From: Chthoniobacter sp.
GTDB taxonomy: Bacteria > Verrucomicrobiota > Verrucomicrobiia > Chthoniobacterales > Chthoniobacteraceae
Direction of reading: 5' to 3'
Length of the DNA stretch: 64,000 nt
Assembly: GCA_021414005.1 (NCBI GenBank)
Contig: JAIOPH010000011.1
Span: forward strand, 124,001 to 188,000
In this document: positions 1 to 8,616 of the stretch, in pieces
Position numbering within the stretch: the stretch's first letter is position 1
How the letters are laid out: each line of letters starts with the position of its first letter
The notes under the pieces: generated by a model
The model's input: the letters and a program-made list of their open reading frames with translations, nothing else
Databases searched by the model: none
What the model was told of the DNA's origin: nothing
Made by a program: the position numbers and the translations under genes

Positions 1-179
1 CTTCGGCCAACGCCAAGCCGCGTGCGACCAATGGCTCGAAACCTTTCGGTGCCTCGCCCTTCTTCCCGAAAACCAACCCTCAAGCCATCGCGCCGACTCC
101 TTCATCAATGAACTTCGACATCCCCATGCCGGAACCCGTCGAAGCCGGCAGTCCGACCGGCAGCTTCAAGGATTTCTAA
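1..179 (+). CDS. C-terminal tail of a gene cut by the window edge; possibly a chemoreceptor
   Basis: Reading from base 3, an open frame runs to a TAA stop at 177-179. The 58 visible residues are rich in Pro, Ala, Ser and Asn, which fits a disordered linker, and the protein ends in GSFKDF. The last five residues, SFKDF, fit the loose aromatic-x-x-aromatic pattern of the C-terminal pentapeptide that tethers CheR (and often CheB) to receptors. The cheR gene begins 45 bases downstream. The receptor identity is inferred only from this tail and the context; no signalling or membrane domain is visible. It could be any other chemotaxis protein with a flexible tail. Confidence 0.5.
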   Translation, partial: SANAKPRATNGSKPFGASPFFPKTNPQAIAPTPSSMNFDIPMPEPVEAGSPTGSFKDF

Positions 180-224
180 CCCGAGGGAATCAGTCCGCCC
201 CATTCTTAACCCGACCCACATCCC

Positions 225-1073
225 ATGATTGATTTGATGGAACCCCAGGTCATTTCCCGTGAGGCTTACCACTTCATCGCGGAAAAGGTCTATGAGCACA
301 GCCGCATCCGGCTGGGCGACGACAAGCAGGCGCTGGTCAGCGGACGCCTAGCCAAACGCCTGCGTCATCTGCATCTTGATTCCTACGACGAATACTGCGC
401 CTACCTCGAATCCGCGCGCGGCACGGAGGAGATCGGCCAGCTCGTGGACTGTATCTCGACCAACCACACGCATTTCTTCCGCGAGATCGAGCACTTGAAT
501 TTTCTCCGCGACGTGGCCCTGCCCGAGTGGGTGCCACGGCTGACGCGCGAGCGTGAGACGTTGAAGTTTTGGAGTGCGGCGAGTTCCTCCGGTGAAGAGC
601 CCTACACCGTGGCCATCGTCCTGGCGGAGTATGCCCGCGCCAATGGGGCCTTCAACTGGCAGATCGAAGGTTCGGACATCTCCTCCCGCATTTTGGCCAA
701 AGCACAGGCTGCGATCTACGACGAGTCGCGCATCCAATTGCCGCAGCCGGAGTGGCTGTCGCGTTACTTTCAAAAAGGGACCGGCGACTTCGTCGGGCAA
801 TATAAGGTCAAGGACATCCTGACCCAGCAGGTGAAGTTTCATCGGCTGAATCTGCTCCAAGCGCAGTATCCCGTGCAGCCGAACCAGCACGTCATTTTTT
901 GCCGGAACGTGATGATCTATTTCGACACACCCACCCAGCAGGAACTGGTTCTGAAGCTCGTCAACCAACTTGCTCCCGGCGGTTACTTTGTGGTCGGCCA
1001 CTCGGAAAGCCTGCTCGGAATCAAGCACCCTCTCACCGCCCTCAAGCCCGGCATTTACCGCAAGAACCCTTAG
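225..1073 (+). CDS. cheR: Chemotaxis protein methyltransferase CheR
   Basis: SAM-dependent methyltransferase that methylates receptor glutamates in the cytoplasm and so resets adaptation. The 282 residues are the usual length. The N-terminal helical CheR_N region covers about 1-75. It is followed by TNHTHFFRE (79-87), the SAM-binding stretch FWSAASSSGEEPYT (115-128), FCRNVMIYFD (225-234) and GHSESL (258-263). All are hallmark CheR motifs. There is no C-terminal TPR extension. The ATG at 225 has no strong Shine-Dalgarno, but it gives the standard N terminus. First complete gene of a run of chemotaxis genes. Confidence 0.96.
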   Translation: MIDLMEPQVISREAYHFIAEKVYEHSRIRLGDDKQALVSGRLAKRLRHLHLDSYDEYCAYLESARGTEEIGQLVDCISTNHTHFFREIEHLNFLRDVALPEWVPRLTRERETLKFWSAASSSGEEPYTVAIVLAEYARANGAFNWQIEGSDISSRILAKAQAAIYDESRIQLPQPEWLSRYFQKGTGDFVGQYKVKDILTQQVKFHRLNLLQAQYPVQPNQHVIFCRNVMIYFDTPTQQELVLKLVNQLAPGGYFVVGHSESLLGIKHPLTALKPGIYRKNP

Positions 1074-1103
1074 TCATGCTTTACCTTTTGCAACCCCAAC
1101 CCC

Positions 1104-1108
1104 GGGAG
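1104..1108 (+). promoter_or_regulatory. Shine-Dalgarno GGGAG that fixes the cheD start
   Basis: GGGAG lies 8 bases before the TTG at 1117. The only ATG giving a longer frame is at 970 and would overlap cheR by about 100 bases. The site therefore supports a TTG start for cheD. Confidence 0.6.
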
Positions 1109-1116
1109 CTTCGCTC

Positions 1117-1650
1117 TTGAGTACCATCACTGCACCCGCTCCCAACCGTTGGGTCGCACCCGCACCGCGCAAGCAACTGATCGTGGGCATGGGTGACATG
1201 CTGACCAGCAATGATGCCTCGGCCAATCTCGTGACCTATTCACTAGGTTCCTGCGTCGGCGTGGCCATCTACGACCCCATCGCGAAGGTCGGCGGCCTGC
1301 TCCATGCCATGCTGCCGGACTCGACCATCAATCTGGACCGCGCGTCCAAGCGCCCGTTCATGTTTGTCGATACCGGCCTCCCTGCCATGTTTCACGCCGT
1401 GTATGCGCTTGGCGGACTGAAGCATCGGCTGATCGTGAAGCTCGTAGGCGGCGCGGAGTTTCTCGATGAGAAGAAGATCTTCCGCATCGGCCAGCGCAAT
1501 GTCGAAGCCACCAAAGCCATGCTGGAACGCAATGGCGTCGCCCTTGCGGCCAGCGAAACAGGCGGGCACGAAAGTCGCACGGTGCGCCTCGACCTCAGCA
1601 ACGGAAACTTCTCCGTGGATATTCCCGGCAAAACTCCATTCCTCTTATGA
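1117..1650 (+). CDS. cheD: Chemoreceptor glutamine deamidase CheD
   Basis: CheD deamidates receptor glutamines and in many bacteria also binds CheC-type phosphatases. From the TTG start the product is 177 residues. The catalytic triad appears as Thr40, Cys46 (in TYSLGSCVGVAIYDP) and His63 (in GGLLHAMLP). The spacing T-6-C-17-H equals that of the Thermotoga enzyme (T21, C27, H44). VGGAEFL follows further on. The gene starts 43 bases after cheR and its stop overlaps the next start as ATGA, which implies translational coupling. The presence of cheX and a CheX fusion downstream fits a CheD-phosphatase feedback loop, but that partnership is inferred. Confidence 0.93.
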   Translation: MSTITAPAPNRWVAPAPRKQLIVGMGDMLTSNDASANLVTYSLGSCVGVAIYDPIAKVGGLLHAMLPDSTINLDRASKRPFMFVDTGLPAMFHAVYALGGLKHRLIVKLVGGAEFLDEKKIFRIGQRNVEATKAMLERNGVALAASETGGHESRTVRLDLSNGNFSVDIPGKTPFLL

Positions 1651-2501
1651 AGGCAGAAGAACTCATTGCCAAAACGCCCAACCTTCCGGTGCCGTCCCCA
1701 GCGGCCACTCGCCTGCTCCAGTTGCTGGCCGGAGATGATCGCGACAACCAGGCGATCATTAACATTCTCAAGCAGGATGGCGTACTCAGTACCAAGGTGC
1801 TCGCCCTCTGCAATTCCGCCGCGTTCGAGCTGGCCGCCCCGGTCAGCTCCATCAGTCAGGCGATTATGTATATGGGTTATGAGGAGGTGCATCGCCTCGT
1901 CATGGCGGTGACGTTTGGTGGGGCGCTGGGCAGTAACCTGGCCGGTTACTTCATCGAGGACGGCGCACTCTGGCGACATTCGTTGCTGACGGCTCTGCTC
2001 TCGCAGACCGTGGTCCGCATAGTGCGCACTTCGCAGACCGATCCGTCGGTCGCTTACACCGCCGGGCTGATCCATGACATCGGCAAACTGGTCGTGAGTT
2101 ATGCGCTCGATGCGGACAAACAGGAATTGATCCGGGAGCGGGTCGAGAGAGGCGGACGCTCTCTGCTGGAAGCCGAGAGAGAAGTCATCGGTGCGGATCA
2201 TGCCGAAGTGGGTGCGTGCCTGCTGCGGAAATGGAAGCTCCCCGAAGTCCTCGTCGAGGCCGTGGCCAACCATCACAACCCACCGGTCGAGCCGCGTCTT
2301 GAACTTTCCTCCATCGTCCATGTCGCCGACATGATCGCCCACGAGGGCGGCTCGTCGCCGGGCTGGAGCAGCTACGCGGTGCGCACCAATGAGGCCGTGG
2401 TCGAGGCCATGGGGTTAACCACGGACCATGTAGAAGTGCTGATCATTTCCGCCTACGACGCCGCCCTCCAGGTCGATGAAGCCCTCAGCGCCCCGGTGTA
2501 A
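1647..2501 (+). CDS. HDOD-domain signalling protein
   Basis: 284 residues, essentially one HDOD domain. HDOD proteins are relatives of HD-phosphohydrolases found among signalling and chemotaxis genes, with mostly unknown biochemistry. The usual N-terminal helical half (LKQDGVLSTKVLALCNSAAF) is followed by a C-terminal half that keeps HD-like residues: LWRHS, GLIHDIGKLV and VANHHNP. Retention of the HDIGK signature means residual metal binding or phosphodiesterase activity cannot be excluded. Overlaps cheD by 4 bases and is followed by cheB after 12 bases, so it is embedded in the adaptation operon. No receiver or output domain is attached. Confidence 0.88.
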   Translation: MKAEELIAKTPNLPVPSPAATRLLQLLAGDDRDNQAIINILKQDGVLSTKVLALCNSAAFELAAPVSSISQAIMYMGYEEVHRLVMAVTFGGALGSNLAGYFIEDGALWRHSLLTALLSQTVVRIVRTSQTDPSVAYTAGLIHDIGKLVVSYALDADKQELIRERVERGGRSLLEAEREVIGADHAEVGACLLRKWKLPEVLVEAVANHHNPPVEPRLELSSIVHVADMIAHEGGSSPGWSSYAVRTNEAVVEAMGLTTDHVEVLIISAYDAALQVDEALSAPV

Positions 2502-2513
2502 GACCCTTTGCCC

Positions 2514-3599
2514 ATGAATCCAAAAATCAAGGTTCTCATCGTGGACGACTCCGCCGTGGTCCGCCGCATGATCTCCGACTCTCTCGCCAGCGACCCGGAG
2601 ATCGAGGTCGTGGGTGCCGCGCCCGATCCCTACGTGGCGCGCGACATGATCCAGGCGCTCAACCCCGACGTGCTGACTCTCGACATCGAGATGCCGCGAA
2701 TGGACGGGCTGACCTTTCTCAAAATCCTCCAACAGCACCGCCCCATCCCGGTCATCGTCATCAGCTCCATTTCCACCGCCGGCTCCGCCGCGGCCATGAC
2801 CGCGCTCCAGTCCGGCGCGGTCGGTGTGCTGGCGAAACCGACGAGCGCGTTCTCCATCGGCGAACTGGGAGTCCAATTGCCGCGCCACATCAAGGCCGCA
2901 GCCGCCTCCCGCCTACGCCACCCGGTTGCCCCGGTCCCGGCTGCGCCATCCATTCTCCAGCGGAGCGCGGGCGGCTTTCATCCACGGCAGATTATCGCCA
3001 TCGGGGCCAGCACCGGCGGGGTGGAGGCGCTCGCCGCCGTGCTCTCGGCCCTGCCGGCTGGCCTGCCGGGCATCGCCATCACGCAGCACATCCCGGCGTA
3101 TTTCTCCCGCGTCTTCGCGGAGCGTGTGAATACCCTTTCGGCGCTCGACGTGCGCGAAGCCAAGGAAGGCGACATCGTCGCCCCCGGCACCGCGCTCATT
3201 GCCCCGGGCGACTACCACATGACGCTGAGTTGGGCGGGCACAGGCTTCAAGGTGGCGCTCAACCAGCGTCCGGCCGTGCATCACTGCCGCCCGGCGGTGG
3301 ACGTGATGTTTCGCTCGATCTCCGAAATCGCCGGTGCCCGCGTGGTCTCCGCCATCCTCACCGGGATGGGTGTGGACGGAGCCATGGGCATGAAAGCGCT
3401 CAAAGCCATCGGAGCCAAAACCATCGCGCAGGATGAAGATACCTGTGTGGTCTATGGCATGCCTCGCGCCGCCGTGGAGCTCGGCGTTGTGGATCGCGTC
3501 CTGCCCCTTTCCCGAATCCCCGCCGCACTGGTCGAAGCCGCTCAAGCCATGGCGTCCGCACCCACGGTTGATCGTGTTTTAACACCCGCTTTCGCATGA
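2514..3599 (+). CDS. cheB: Chemotaxis response regulator / glutamate methylesterase CheB
   Basis: Removes receptor methyl groups and may deamidate receptors; activated by phosphorylation from CheA. About 361 residues. The receiver domain (1-125) has acidic D11-D12, phospho-acceptor D57 (TLDIEMPRMDG) and K109 (LAKPT). A proline-rich linker precedes the esterase domain, whose catalytic S166 (GASTGG), H192 (TQHIP) and D288 (TGMGVDGA) sit almost at the E. coli positions. I chose the ATG at 2514; an in-frame TTG at 2508 would add two residues. The stop overlaps the cheX start as ATGA. Confidence 0.96.
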   Translation: MNPKIKVLIVDDSAVVRRMISDSLASDPEIEVVGAAPDPYVARDMIQALNPDVLTLDIEMPRMDGLTFLKILQQHRPIPVIVISSISTAGSAAAMTALQSGAVGVLAKPTSAFSIGELGVQLPRHIKAAAASRLRHPVAPVPAAPSILQRSAGGFHPRQIIAIGASTGGVEALAAVLSALPAGLPGIAITQHIPAYFSRVFAERVNTLSALDVREAKEGDIVAPGTALIAPGDYHMTLSWAGTGFKVALNQRPAVHHCRPAVDVMFRSISEIAGARVVSAILTGMGVDGAMGMKALKAIGAKTIAQDEDTCVVYGMPRAAVELGVVDRVLPLSRIPAALVEAAQAMASAPTVDRVLTPAFA

Positions 3600-4072
3600 C
3601 TAACACCACCGCCAACTTCAATACCGCCCAGCACATCGGAGAAATCGTCCCCAACGTCTTCGACACCATGCTGGGGCTGCGGGCGGCCACCGCCACCGCG
3701 TCGCTCGAAACCCCGCCCGAACGGGTCAGTGGAGCCATCGGTATCGCCGGGGAGACGGTCACGGGCACGGTTTACATCCACCTTCCGGAGCCGCTGGCCC
3801 GGGAGATCACGCGCGCCATGCTGCAGTGCACCGCCGGCCAGGATGCCGGGGATAGTGACGTGAATGATGTCGTGGGGGAGCTAAGCAACATGATCGGCTG
3901 CGGGCTAAAGTCCCGGCTCAACGATGCCGATATTGCCTGTGCCGTCAGTACTCCGTCGGCGATTCGGGGCGCATTTGCCGTCGAGCCGCCGCCCGGGGTG
4001 CGCGCGGAAAAATTCCACTTTGCCTGCCTCGGCGCCCGTTTCGCCGTGGAGGTTCATCTACAACTCAACTAA
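3596..4072 (+). CDS. cheX: CheX-like CheY-P phosphatase
   Basis: 158-residue CheX/CheC-superfamily protein expected to dephosphorylate CheY-P in the cytoplasm. The diagnostic stretch is DVNDVVGELSNMIGCG, with the conserved E-x-x-N pair that attacks the aspartyl phosphate. Only one E-x-x-N motif is seen, which is the CheX rather than the two-site CheC pattern. Overlaps cheB by 4 bases and lies 8 bases before cheY, the expected substrate. Confidence 0.88.
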   Translation: MTNTTANFNTAQHIGEIVPNVFDTMLGLRAATATASLETPPERVSGAIGIAGETVTGTVYIHLPEPLAREITRAMLQCTAGQDAGDSDVNDVVGELSNMIGCGLKSRLNDADIACAVSTPSAIRGAFAVEPPPGVRAEKFHFACLGARFAVEVHLQLN

Positions 4073-4080
4073 TCCAACCT

Positions 4081-4470
4081 ATGCCAGCCAAAATCCTCAG
4101 TGTGGATGACAGCAAAACCATCCGCATGATCGTCAAGCGCACCTTTGCGCCCTACGAAGCCACCATCCTCGAAGCCGGCAACGGCGAGGAAGGCCTGGCC
4201 ACCGCCGCCGCCGAGAAGCCCGACCTCATCATCCTCGACATTACCATGCCGGTGATGGACGGCGTGACCATGCTCGGCAAACTCAAGGAAGACCCCGAGC
4301 TGAAAGGCATCCCGGTCGTCATGCTCACCGCCGAGTCGGGCCGCGAGAATGTGGCTTTCATCGCGAAGCTCGGCGTGCGCGACTACCTCGTGAAGCCGTT
4401 CAAGGACGAGCAGCTCATCGAGAAAGTCGTCCGCGTCGTCCCACTGACCGCGAAAGCAGTCGCCGCCTAG
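4081..4470 (+). CDS. cheY: CheY-like single-domain response regulator
   Basis: 129 residues, a stand-alone receiver. The acidic pocket D9-D10, phospho-acceptor D53 (IILDITMPVMDG), the switch Thr in VVMLTAE and the conserved Lys in YLVKPFKDE are all present. There is no output domain, so it should act by protein-protein contact (flagellar or pilus motor) or as a phosphate sink. The tandem arrangement with two CheX-type proteins supports the CheY assignment. Confidence 0.93.
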   Translation: MPAKILSVDDSKTIRMIVKRTFAPYEATILEAGNGEEGLATAAAEKPDLIILDITMPVMDGVTMLGKLKEDPELKGIPVVMLTAESGRENVAFIAKLGVRDYLVKPFKDEQLIEKVVRVVPLTAKAVAA

Positions 4471-4487
4471 TTTTTTTCCACCGACGC

Positions 4488-5204
4488 ATGAGCGCCAACG
4501 CCACCGCCGAGCAGATCGCCGCCACGAACGGCTTCGAGGATCTGCCCGCAAACGTCCGCAGCCTTACCGATCTCGTTTCGCGCCAGGACGCGCCGATGCA
4601 GGACATCGCGAAGCTCATCTGCGCGGATCCGGAGCTCACGCGCCGCCTGCTCTGGGCCGCGAATCCGCGCGCGACGTGCGAGGAGGAATACGTGGTCACC
4701 AGCGTGGACGCCGCGCTCATGCGTGCGGGCATCGGCTGCGCGCTGCTCCTGGCCATCACCGACCCGCTGATCCGTGCGGTGAAACGCACGTTTCAGACGA
4801 TGCTCGCCGTGGATCTCAAGAACGTGGGTCCTGGGATTCTGCCGGCGCTCGAAAGTGAACACGTGATCGGTGAAGTCGCCTTTGACGGCAAGGCGACCGG
4901 CTGCGTGCATTTACGCCTTTCTCCCGCCTGTGCCAAAGCCGCAGCCACGACGATCCTCGGCTTCGCGCCGGACGACGCGGACCTCAACGATGTGATCGGC
5001 GAACTGAGCAACATGGTCGTGGGCAACTTCAAATCGAACCTGTGCGACGCCGGCCTCAACTGCAAACTGAGTCCGCCGAAAATCCAGCGCACCACTGAGT
5101 TCAAGCTGCGCGCCGCGAATGGGGGCCTCGCGCAGCGTACCGGCTTTCACGCGCCGGACCACGACCTGTTCGTGGACATCATCGTGAATCCCTGGAACGG
5201 CTGA
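4488..5204 (+). CDS. Partial-HDOD / CheX fusion protein
   Basis: 238 residues in two parts. Residues 1-95 resemble the N-terminal helical half of an HDOD domain (LPANVRSLTDLVSRQDAP, then LICADPELTRRLLWAANP), but the HD-bearing C-terminal half is missing. Residues 100-238 form a CheX-type phosphatase domain with the E-x-x-N signature in DLNDVIGELSNMVVG. It may be a second CheY-P phosphatase with a signal-sensing or docking module. Starts 17 bases after cheY and is the last gene of the operon. No frameshift separates the two parts, so the fusion looks genuine. Confidence 0.75.
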   Translation: MSANATAEQIAATNGFEDLPANVRSLTDLVSRQDAPMQDIAKLICADPELTRRLLWAANPRATCEEEYVVTSVDAALMRAGIGCALLLAITDPLIRAVKRTFQTMLAVDLKNVGPGILPALESEHVIGEVAFDGKATGCVHLRLSPACAKAAATTILGFAPDDADLNDVIGELSNMVVGNFKSNLCDAGLNCKLSPPKIQRTTEFKLRAANGGLAQRTGFHAPDHDLFVDIIVNPWNG

Positions 5205-5228
5205 CCGCGCCGGGAAATCCCGCGACGA

Positions 5229-5774
5229 CTAAGCGCCGGGGCGTTTCAGCGCGTCGAGCCCGCTGGGCTTGGCACCGGCGGCCCCACTGCTGGTGGCACC
5301 TGCGGTGGCTTTGCGGACGGCGCCCTCGAAGCGCGGATCGCCAGGATGGCCGCTGAAAACGAGTTCGCCTTTCGTATCGAAGACGAAGACATGCGGGATG
5401 CCGCTGAACTGGATGGGGCCGCTGACGCCTTGTGTGATGGTGTAGCTGAGCTTGTTTTTAGCGACCACCGGTTTCACGTCCTCCGGCTTGCTGCCTTGGG
5501 ACTCCGCTCCGAAGACGAGCATTTTACTGCTGTAGCGCTTGGCGATTTTCTCGATGTCCGGCAGGCTCGCGAGACACGGGCCGCAGTGAATGCCCCAGGC
5601 GTCGATGAGCACGGCTTTGCCGGCGGCGTTGTCGAGCGTGACCTGCGGGCCGGCGATGTACGCTCCGAGTTTGAACTGGCTGAGTTGGGCTGTGGGTGTC
5701 GGCGCCGCGGTGGGCGCGGCGTGGAGCGCGAGTGTGGTGGCGAGCAGGGAGAGGGAAACGAGCAGAGATTTCAT
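5229..5774 (-). CDS. Exported TlpA/ResA-like thioredoxin-fold protein
   Basis: 181 residues with an N-terminal Sec signal peptide (MKSLLVSLSLLATTLALHAA). A thioredoxin fold follows, with the active site IHCGPCL in the family position after VLIDAWG, and a cis-Pro region in SGIPHVFVFD. Proteins of this class reduce periplasmic disulfides, for example apocytochrome c before haem attachment, which would suit the multihaem cytochrome encoded next door. The C-terminal ~30 residues are low-complexity Ala/Gly/Ser. Convergent with the chemotaxis operon. Confidence 0.85.
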   Translation of the reverse strand: MKSLLVSLSLLATTLALHAAPTAAPTPTAQLSQFKLGAYIAGPQVTLDNAAGKAVLIDAWGIHCGPCLASLPDIEKIAKRYSSKMLVFGAESQGSKPEDVKPVVAKNKLSYTITQGVSGPIQFSGIPHVFVFDTKGELVFSGHPGDPRFEGAVRKATAGATSSGAAGAKPSGLDALKRPGA

Positions 5775-5928
5775 GATGGGCGGAGGATAGAGCTTTCGAC
5801 TCCTGCCGCAAGCGGGCTTTCCGTTTGGGTGAGAGGCCGTTTGTTCTTCGACTCACTTCCTTTTTGCTGACCTGCCCGGTGCGGGCGCGCTACAGCTTGC
5901 TTCGCGGAAAAGAACGCGCGAACAAACC

Positions 5929-8616
5929 ATGCCGATGAAATCTCATGTCACTCTCACCGCCCTGCTGATCGCCGGGTTATCGGCTTTTGTTGCCGGGGCG
6001 GAGGAGGGGAAAGTGGCACCCGATGCTGCGCCGTCTTCGGGACTGGCGTTGCTCGGTGGGCTGAATTGCACGGCGTGTCATGCGGCGTCGGAGAAACAAG
6101 CGGCGTGGATTTTGCCGAAGGCGGCTCCGTCGCTGGCGGGGCTGGAGAAAAGGGTGAGCGCGGATTGGCTGTGCAAGTGGCTGGCTGCGCCGCACGAGAC
6201 GATGCCGGGGGCGATGATGCCGGATTTGCTGCACGGCCTGCCGGATGCGGAGCGGGCGAAGGCGGCGGATGAGCTGACGCATTTTCTGCTCTCAAATGGG
6301 AAGCCGGAGTTTCGCCGCGTGCCGCCGGATCGCGCGGCGGTGGCGCGCGGGGAAAGCCTGTATCACCGCATCGGCTGCGTGGCGTGTCATCAACCGCAGA
6401 AGGGTGCGCCGGATTCCGTGCCGTCGGCTCCGCTGCCGAAGATGGTGGAGAAGTGGTCGTTCGACGGGCTGCGGGCGTTTCTGCTCAAGCCGCACGATTC
6501 GCGGCCCTCGGGTCGGATGCCGGGGATGCACCTCACGGACGCGGAGGCCTTCGACCTCGCGCATTATCTCCTGCGCGAGACGCGCATCTTTTCGCCGCTG
6601 GAGGCGACGGTCTGGCACGAGCGCGTGCGCTCGCTGGGGGAGCTGGACAAGACGACGCCGGTGAGCACCACGCCGGTGAAAAGCTTCGCGCTCGACGTGC
6701 CCGGCGTGAACCGCCGGCTGAGCATCCGCTTCGCCGGCTGGCTGCGCGTGGACAAGGCGGGCGACTACACTTTTCACCTCACCGCCGAGGGCGCGACGCG
6801 CATCGCGCTGGATGGCAAATGGGTCGAGGACGAGGATTGCTGGGAGCGCGAGAGCACGAAGATCAAGACGGTGCAGCAACTCGCAGCGGGGTGGCATGAG
6901 TTGAAGGTGGACTTTGTGCGGCGCGGCGGGAACGAGCCGAGGCTCGTGGTGGAATGGGAGGGGCCGGACGTGAAGCGCGGGCCGATTCCGGCGGAGCGGC
7001 TGCGGGCGGAGCGGGACTTGGAGTCCGCGCCGGAGCCAGCGGCGTTTGCCGTGAACAAAGCGAAGGCGGAAAAAGGGCGCGCGCGGTTTGCGGAGTTGAA
7101 TTGCGCGGCGTGTCACGAGGCGACAGCTCCCGCAAAACGCGCGCCCACGCTCGCCGCGCTGAACACCACGCGCGGATGTCTCGCGGAAAATCCTGCGCCG
7201 AAGGTGCCGGACTTTCACCTCACGCCCACGCAGCGCGAAGCCTTGCGCGCCTCGGTGGCGCTGCTGAACCGCGCGGACCTCGCCGCACCGACGCCGGCGC
7301 AGCGCGTGGCGCACACCATGGCGTCGTTGAATTGCTACGCCTGCCATTCCCGCGATGGCGTGGGCGGCGTGCCGCGCGAGCGCGACGGCTACTTTACCTC
7401 CAACGTGGACGACCTCGGCGACGAGGGCCGCATCCCGCCAAAGCTCGACAGCGTGGGCGACAAGCTGCGTCCGGAGTGGCTCGCCAAGGTGCTCGCGGAA
7501 GGCGCCAGCGTGCGTCCATATCTCAACACGCGCATGCCGCTGTTTGGCGCGGCGCGCGTGGGACACCTCGCAGAGTTGTTCGTCGCGCTCGACCGCCGCG
7601 CCCAGCCCATCAAGCCCGCGACGGATGCGCGCGACGTGCTACTCGACGCCGGGCGCAAGCTGACGGGGACGGACGGGCTTTCTTGCATCGGGTGTCATCG
7701 TTTCAACAAGCAACCCGCGCACGCCTTGCAGGTGATGGACCTCATCAGCACGCCGGAACGGCTGAATGAGGATTGGTTCCGCCAGTTTCTGCGCGATCCG
7801 AACCGCTTTCATCCCGGCACGCGAATGCCCGCGCTCTGGCCCGCCGGGCGCAGCGCATTTCCCGATTTGCTCGGCGGCGACCCGGACCGGCAGTTCGCGG
7901 CACTGTGGGCGTATTTCGCCGAGGGCGAGCGCGCGAAGTTTCCCGAAGGGCTGAGCCGGAAGAGCATGGAACTCGTGGTGGGTGGCGAGACGGTGGTGTA
8001 TCGCGGCAAGCTGTGGGAGGCGGGCTTCCGCGCCATCGCGACCGGCTACCCCGGCGGGTTGAACGCGGCGTTCGACGCGGAGGAAATGCGGCTCGCGCTG
8101 CTGTGGCGCGGGCGCTTTCTCGATGCCTCGCCGCACTGGAGCGTGCAGGGCATGGCGTCCATCCGCCCGCTCGGGACGGAGGTCGTCGTCTTCCCGCACG
8201 GTCCCGCGCTCGCGGTGCTTGCCGATGCGAATGCGCCGTGGCCAACCGAACCGAGCAAGGCCACGGGCATGAAGTTTCGCGGCACGCAGCTCGACGCGCA
8301 AAATCGGCCAACGCTGCTCTATGCGTTCCGCGATGTGGGTGTGGAGGATTTCATTGCGCCTGCGGAAGCGCCCGGCCAGACCGCGCTGCACCGCTCGTTG
8401 AAATTCACCGGCCAGCCGCCCGACGGTTTGTATTTCCGCGTGGCGATGGGTCGGCTAGCGGCGACGGGAGAGAACACTTGGCGGCTCGAAGGAGAATCCA
8501 AGCTCACACTCCGCGTCGCCGGGGCCTTTCTGCGCGGCAAAGGCGAGAAGCAGGAACTGCTCGTGCCCGTGCCGAGCGACGGGAAACAAACTCTGGAGGT
8601 TGATTATGTCTGGTAA
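5929..8616 (+). CDS. Five-haem c-type cytochrome with internal PA14 domain
   Basis: 895 residues with a signal peptide (MKSHVTLTALLIAGLSAFVAGA; an ATG at 5935 is an alternative start). Five CxxCH haem-binding motifs are visible: C47-H51, C150-H154, C392-H396, C469-H473 and C586-H590. Between the second and third lies a PA14-like beta domain (about 230-355; GDYTFHLTAEGATRIALDG), a fold linked to carbohydrate binding. The C-terminal 250 residues contain no haem motif. Likely a periplasmic electron-transfer protein accepting electrons from the dehydrogenase-like product of the next gene, which overlaps it by 11 bases. The substrate is unknown. Confidence 0.85.
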   Translation: MPMKSHVTLTALLIAGLSAFVAGAEEGKVAPDAAPSSGLALLGGLNCTACHAASEKQAAWILPKAAPSLAGLEKRVSADWLCKWLAAPHETMPGAMMPDLLHGLPDAERAKAADELTHFLLSNGKPEFRRVPPDRAAVARGESLYHRIGCVACHQPQKGAPDSVPSAPLPKMVEKWSFDGLRAFLLKPHDSRPSGRMPGMHLTDAEAFDLAHYLLRETRIFSPLEATVWHERVRSLGELDKTTPVSTTPVKSFALDVPGVNRRLSIRFAGWLRVDKAGDYTFHLTAEGATRIALDGKWVEDEDCWERESTKIKTVQQLAAGWHELKVDFVRRGGNEPRLVVEWEGPDVKRGPIPAERLRAERDLESAPEPAAFAVNKAKAEKGRARFAELNCAACHEATAPAKRAPTLAALNTTRGCLAENPAPKVPDFHLTPTQREALRASVALLNRADLAAPTPAQRVAHTMASLNCYACHSRDGVGGVPRERDGYFTSNVDDLGDEGRIPPKLDSVGDKLRPEWLAKVLAEGASVRPYLNTRMPLFGAARVGHLAELFVALDRRAQPIKPATDARDVLLDAGRKLTGTDGLSCIGCHRFNKQPAHALQVMDLISTPERLNEDWFRQFLRDPNRFHPGTRMPALWPAGRSAFPDLLGGDPDRQFAALWAYFAEGERAKFPEGLSRKSMELVVGGETVVYRGKLWEAGFRAIATGYPGGLNAAFDAEEMRLALLWRGRFLDASPHWSVQGMASIRPLGTEVVVFPHGPALAVLADANAPWPTEPSKATGMKFRGTQLDAQNRPTLLYAFRDVGVEDFIAPAEAPGQTALHRSLKFTGQPPDGLYFRVAMGRLAATGENTWRLEGESKLTLRVAGAFLRGKGEKQELLVPVPSDGKQTLEVDYVW
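8595..8599 (+). promoter_or_regulatory. Shine-Dalgarno GGAGG inside the upstream gene
   Basis: A perfect GGAGG lies inside the 3' end of the cytochrome gene, 6 bases before the ATG at 8606. It selects that ATG over the in-frame TTG at 8600 and couples the two genes. Confidence 0.7.
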
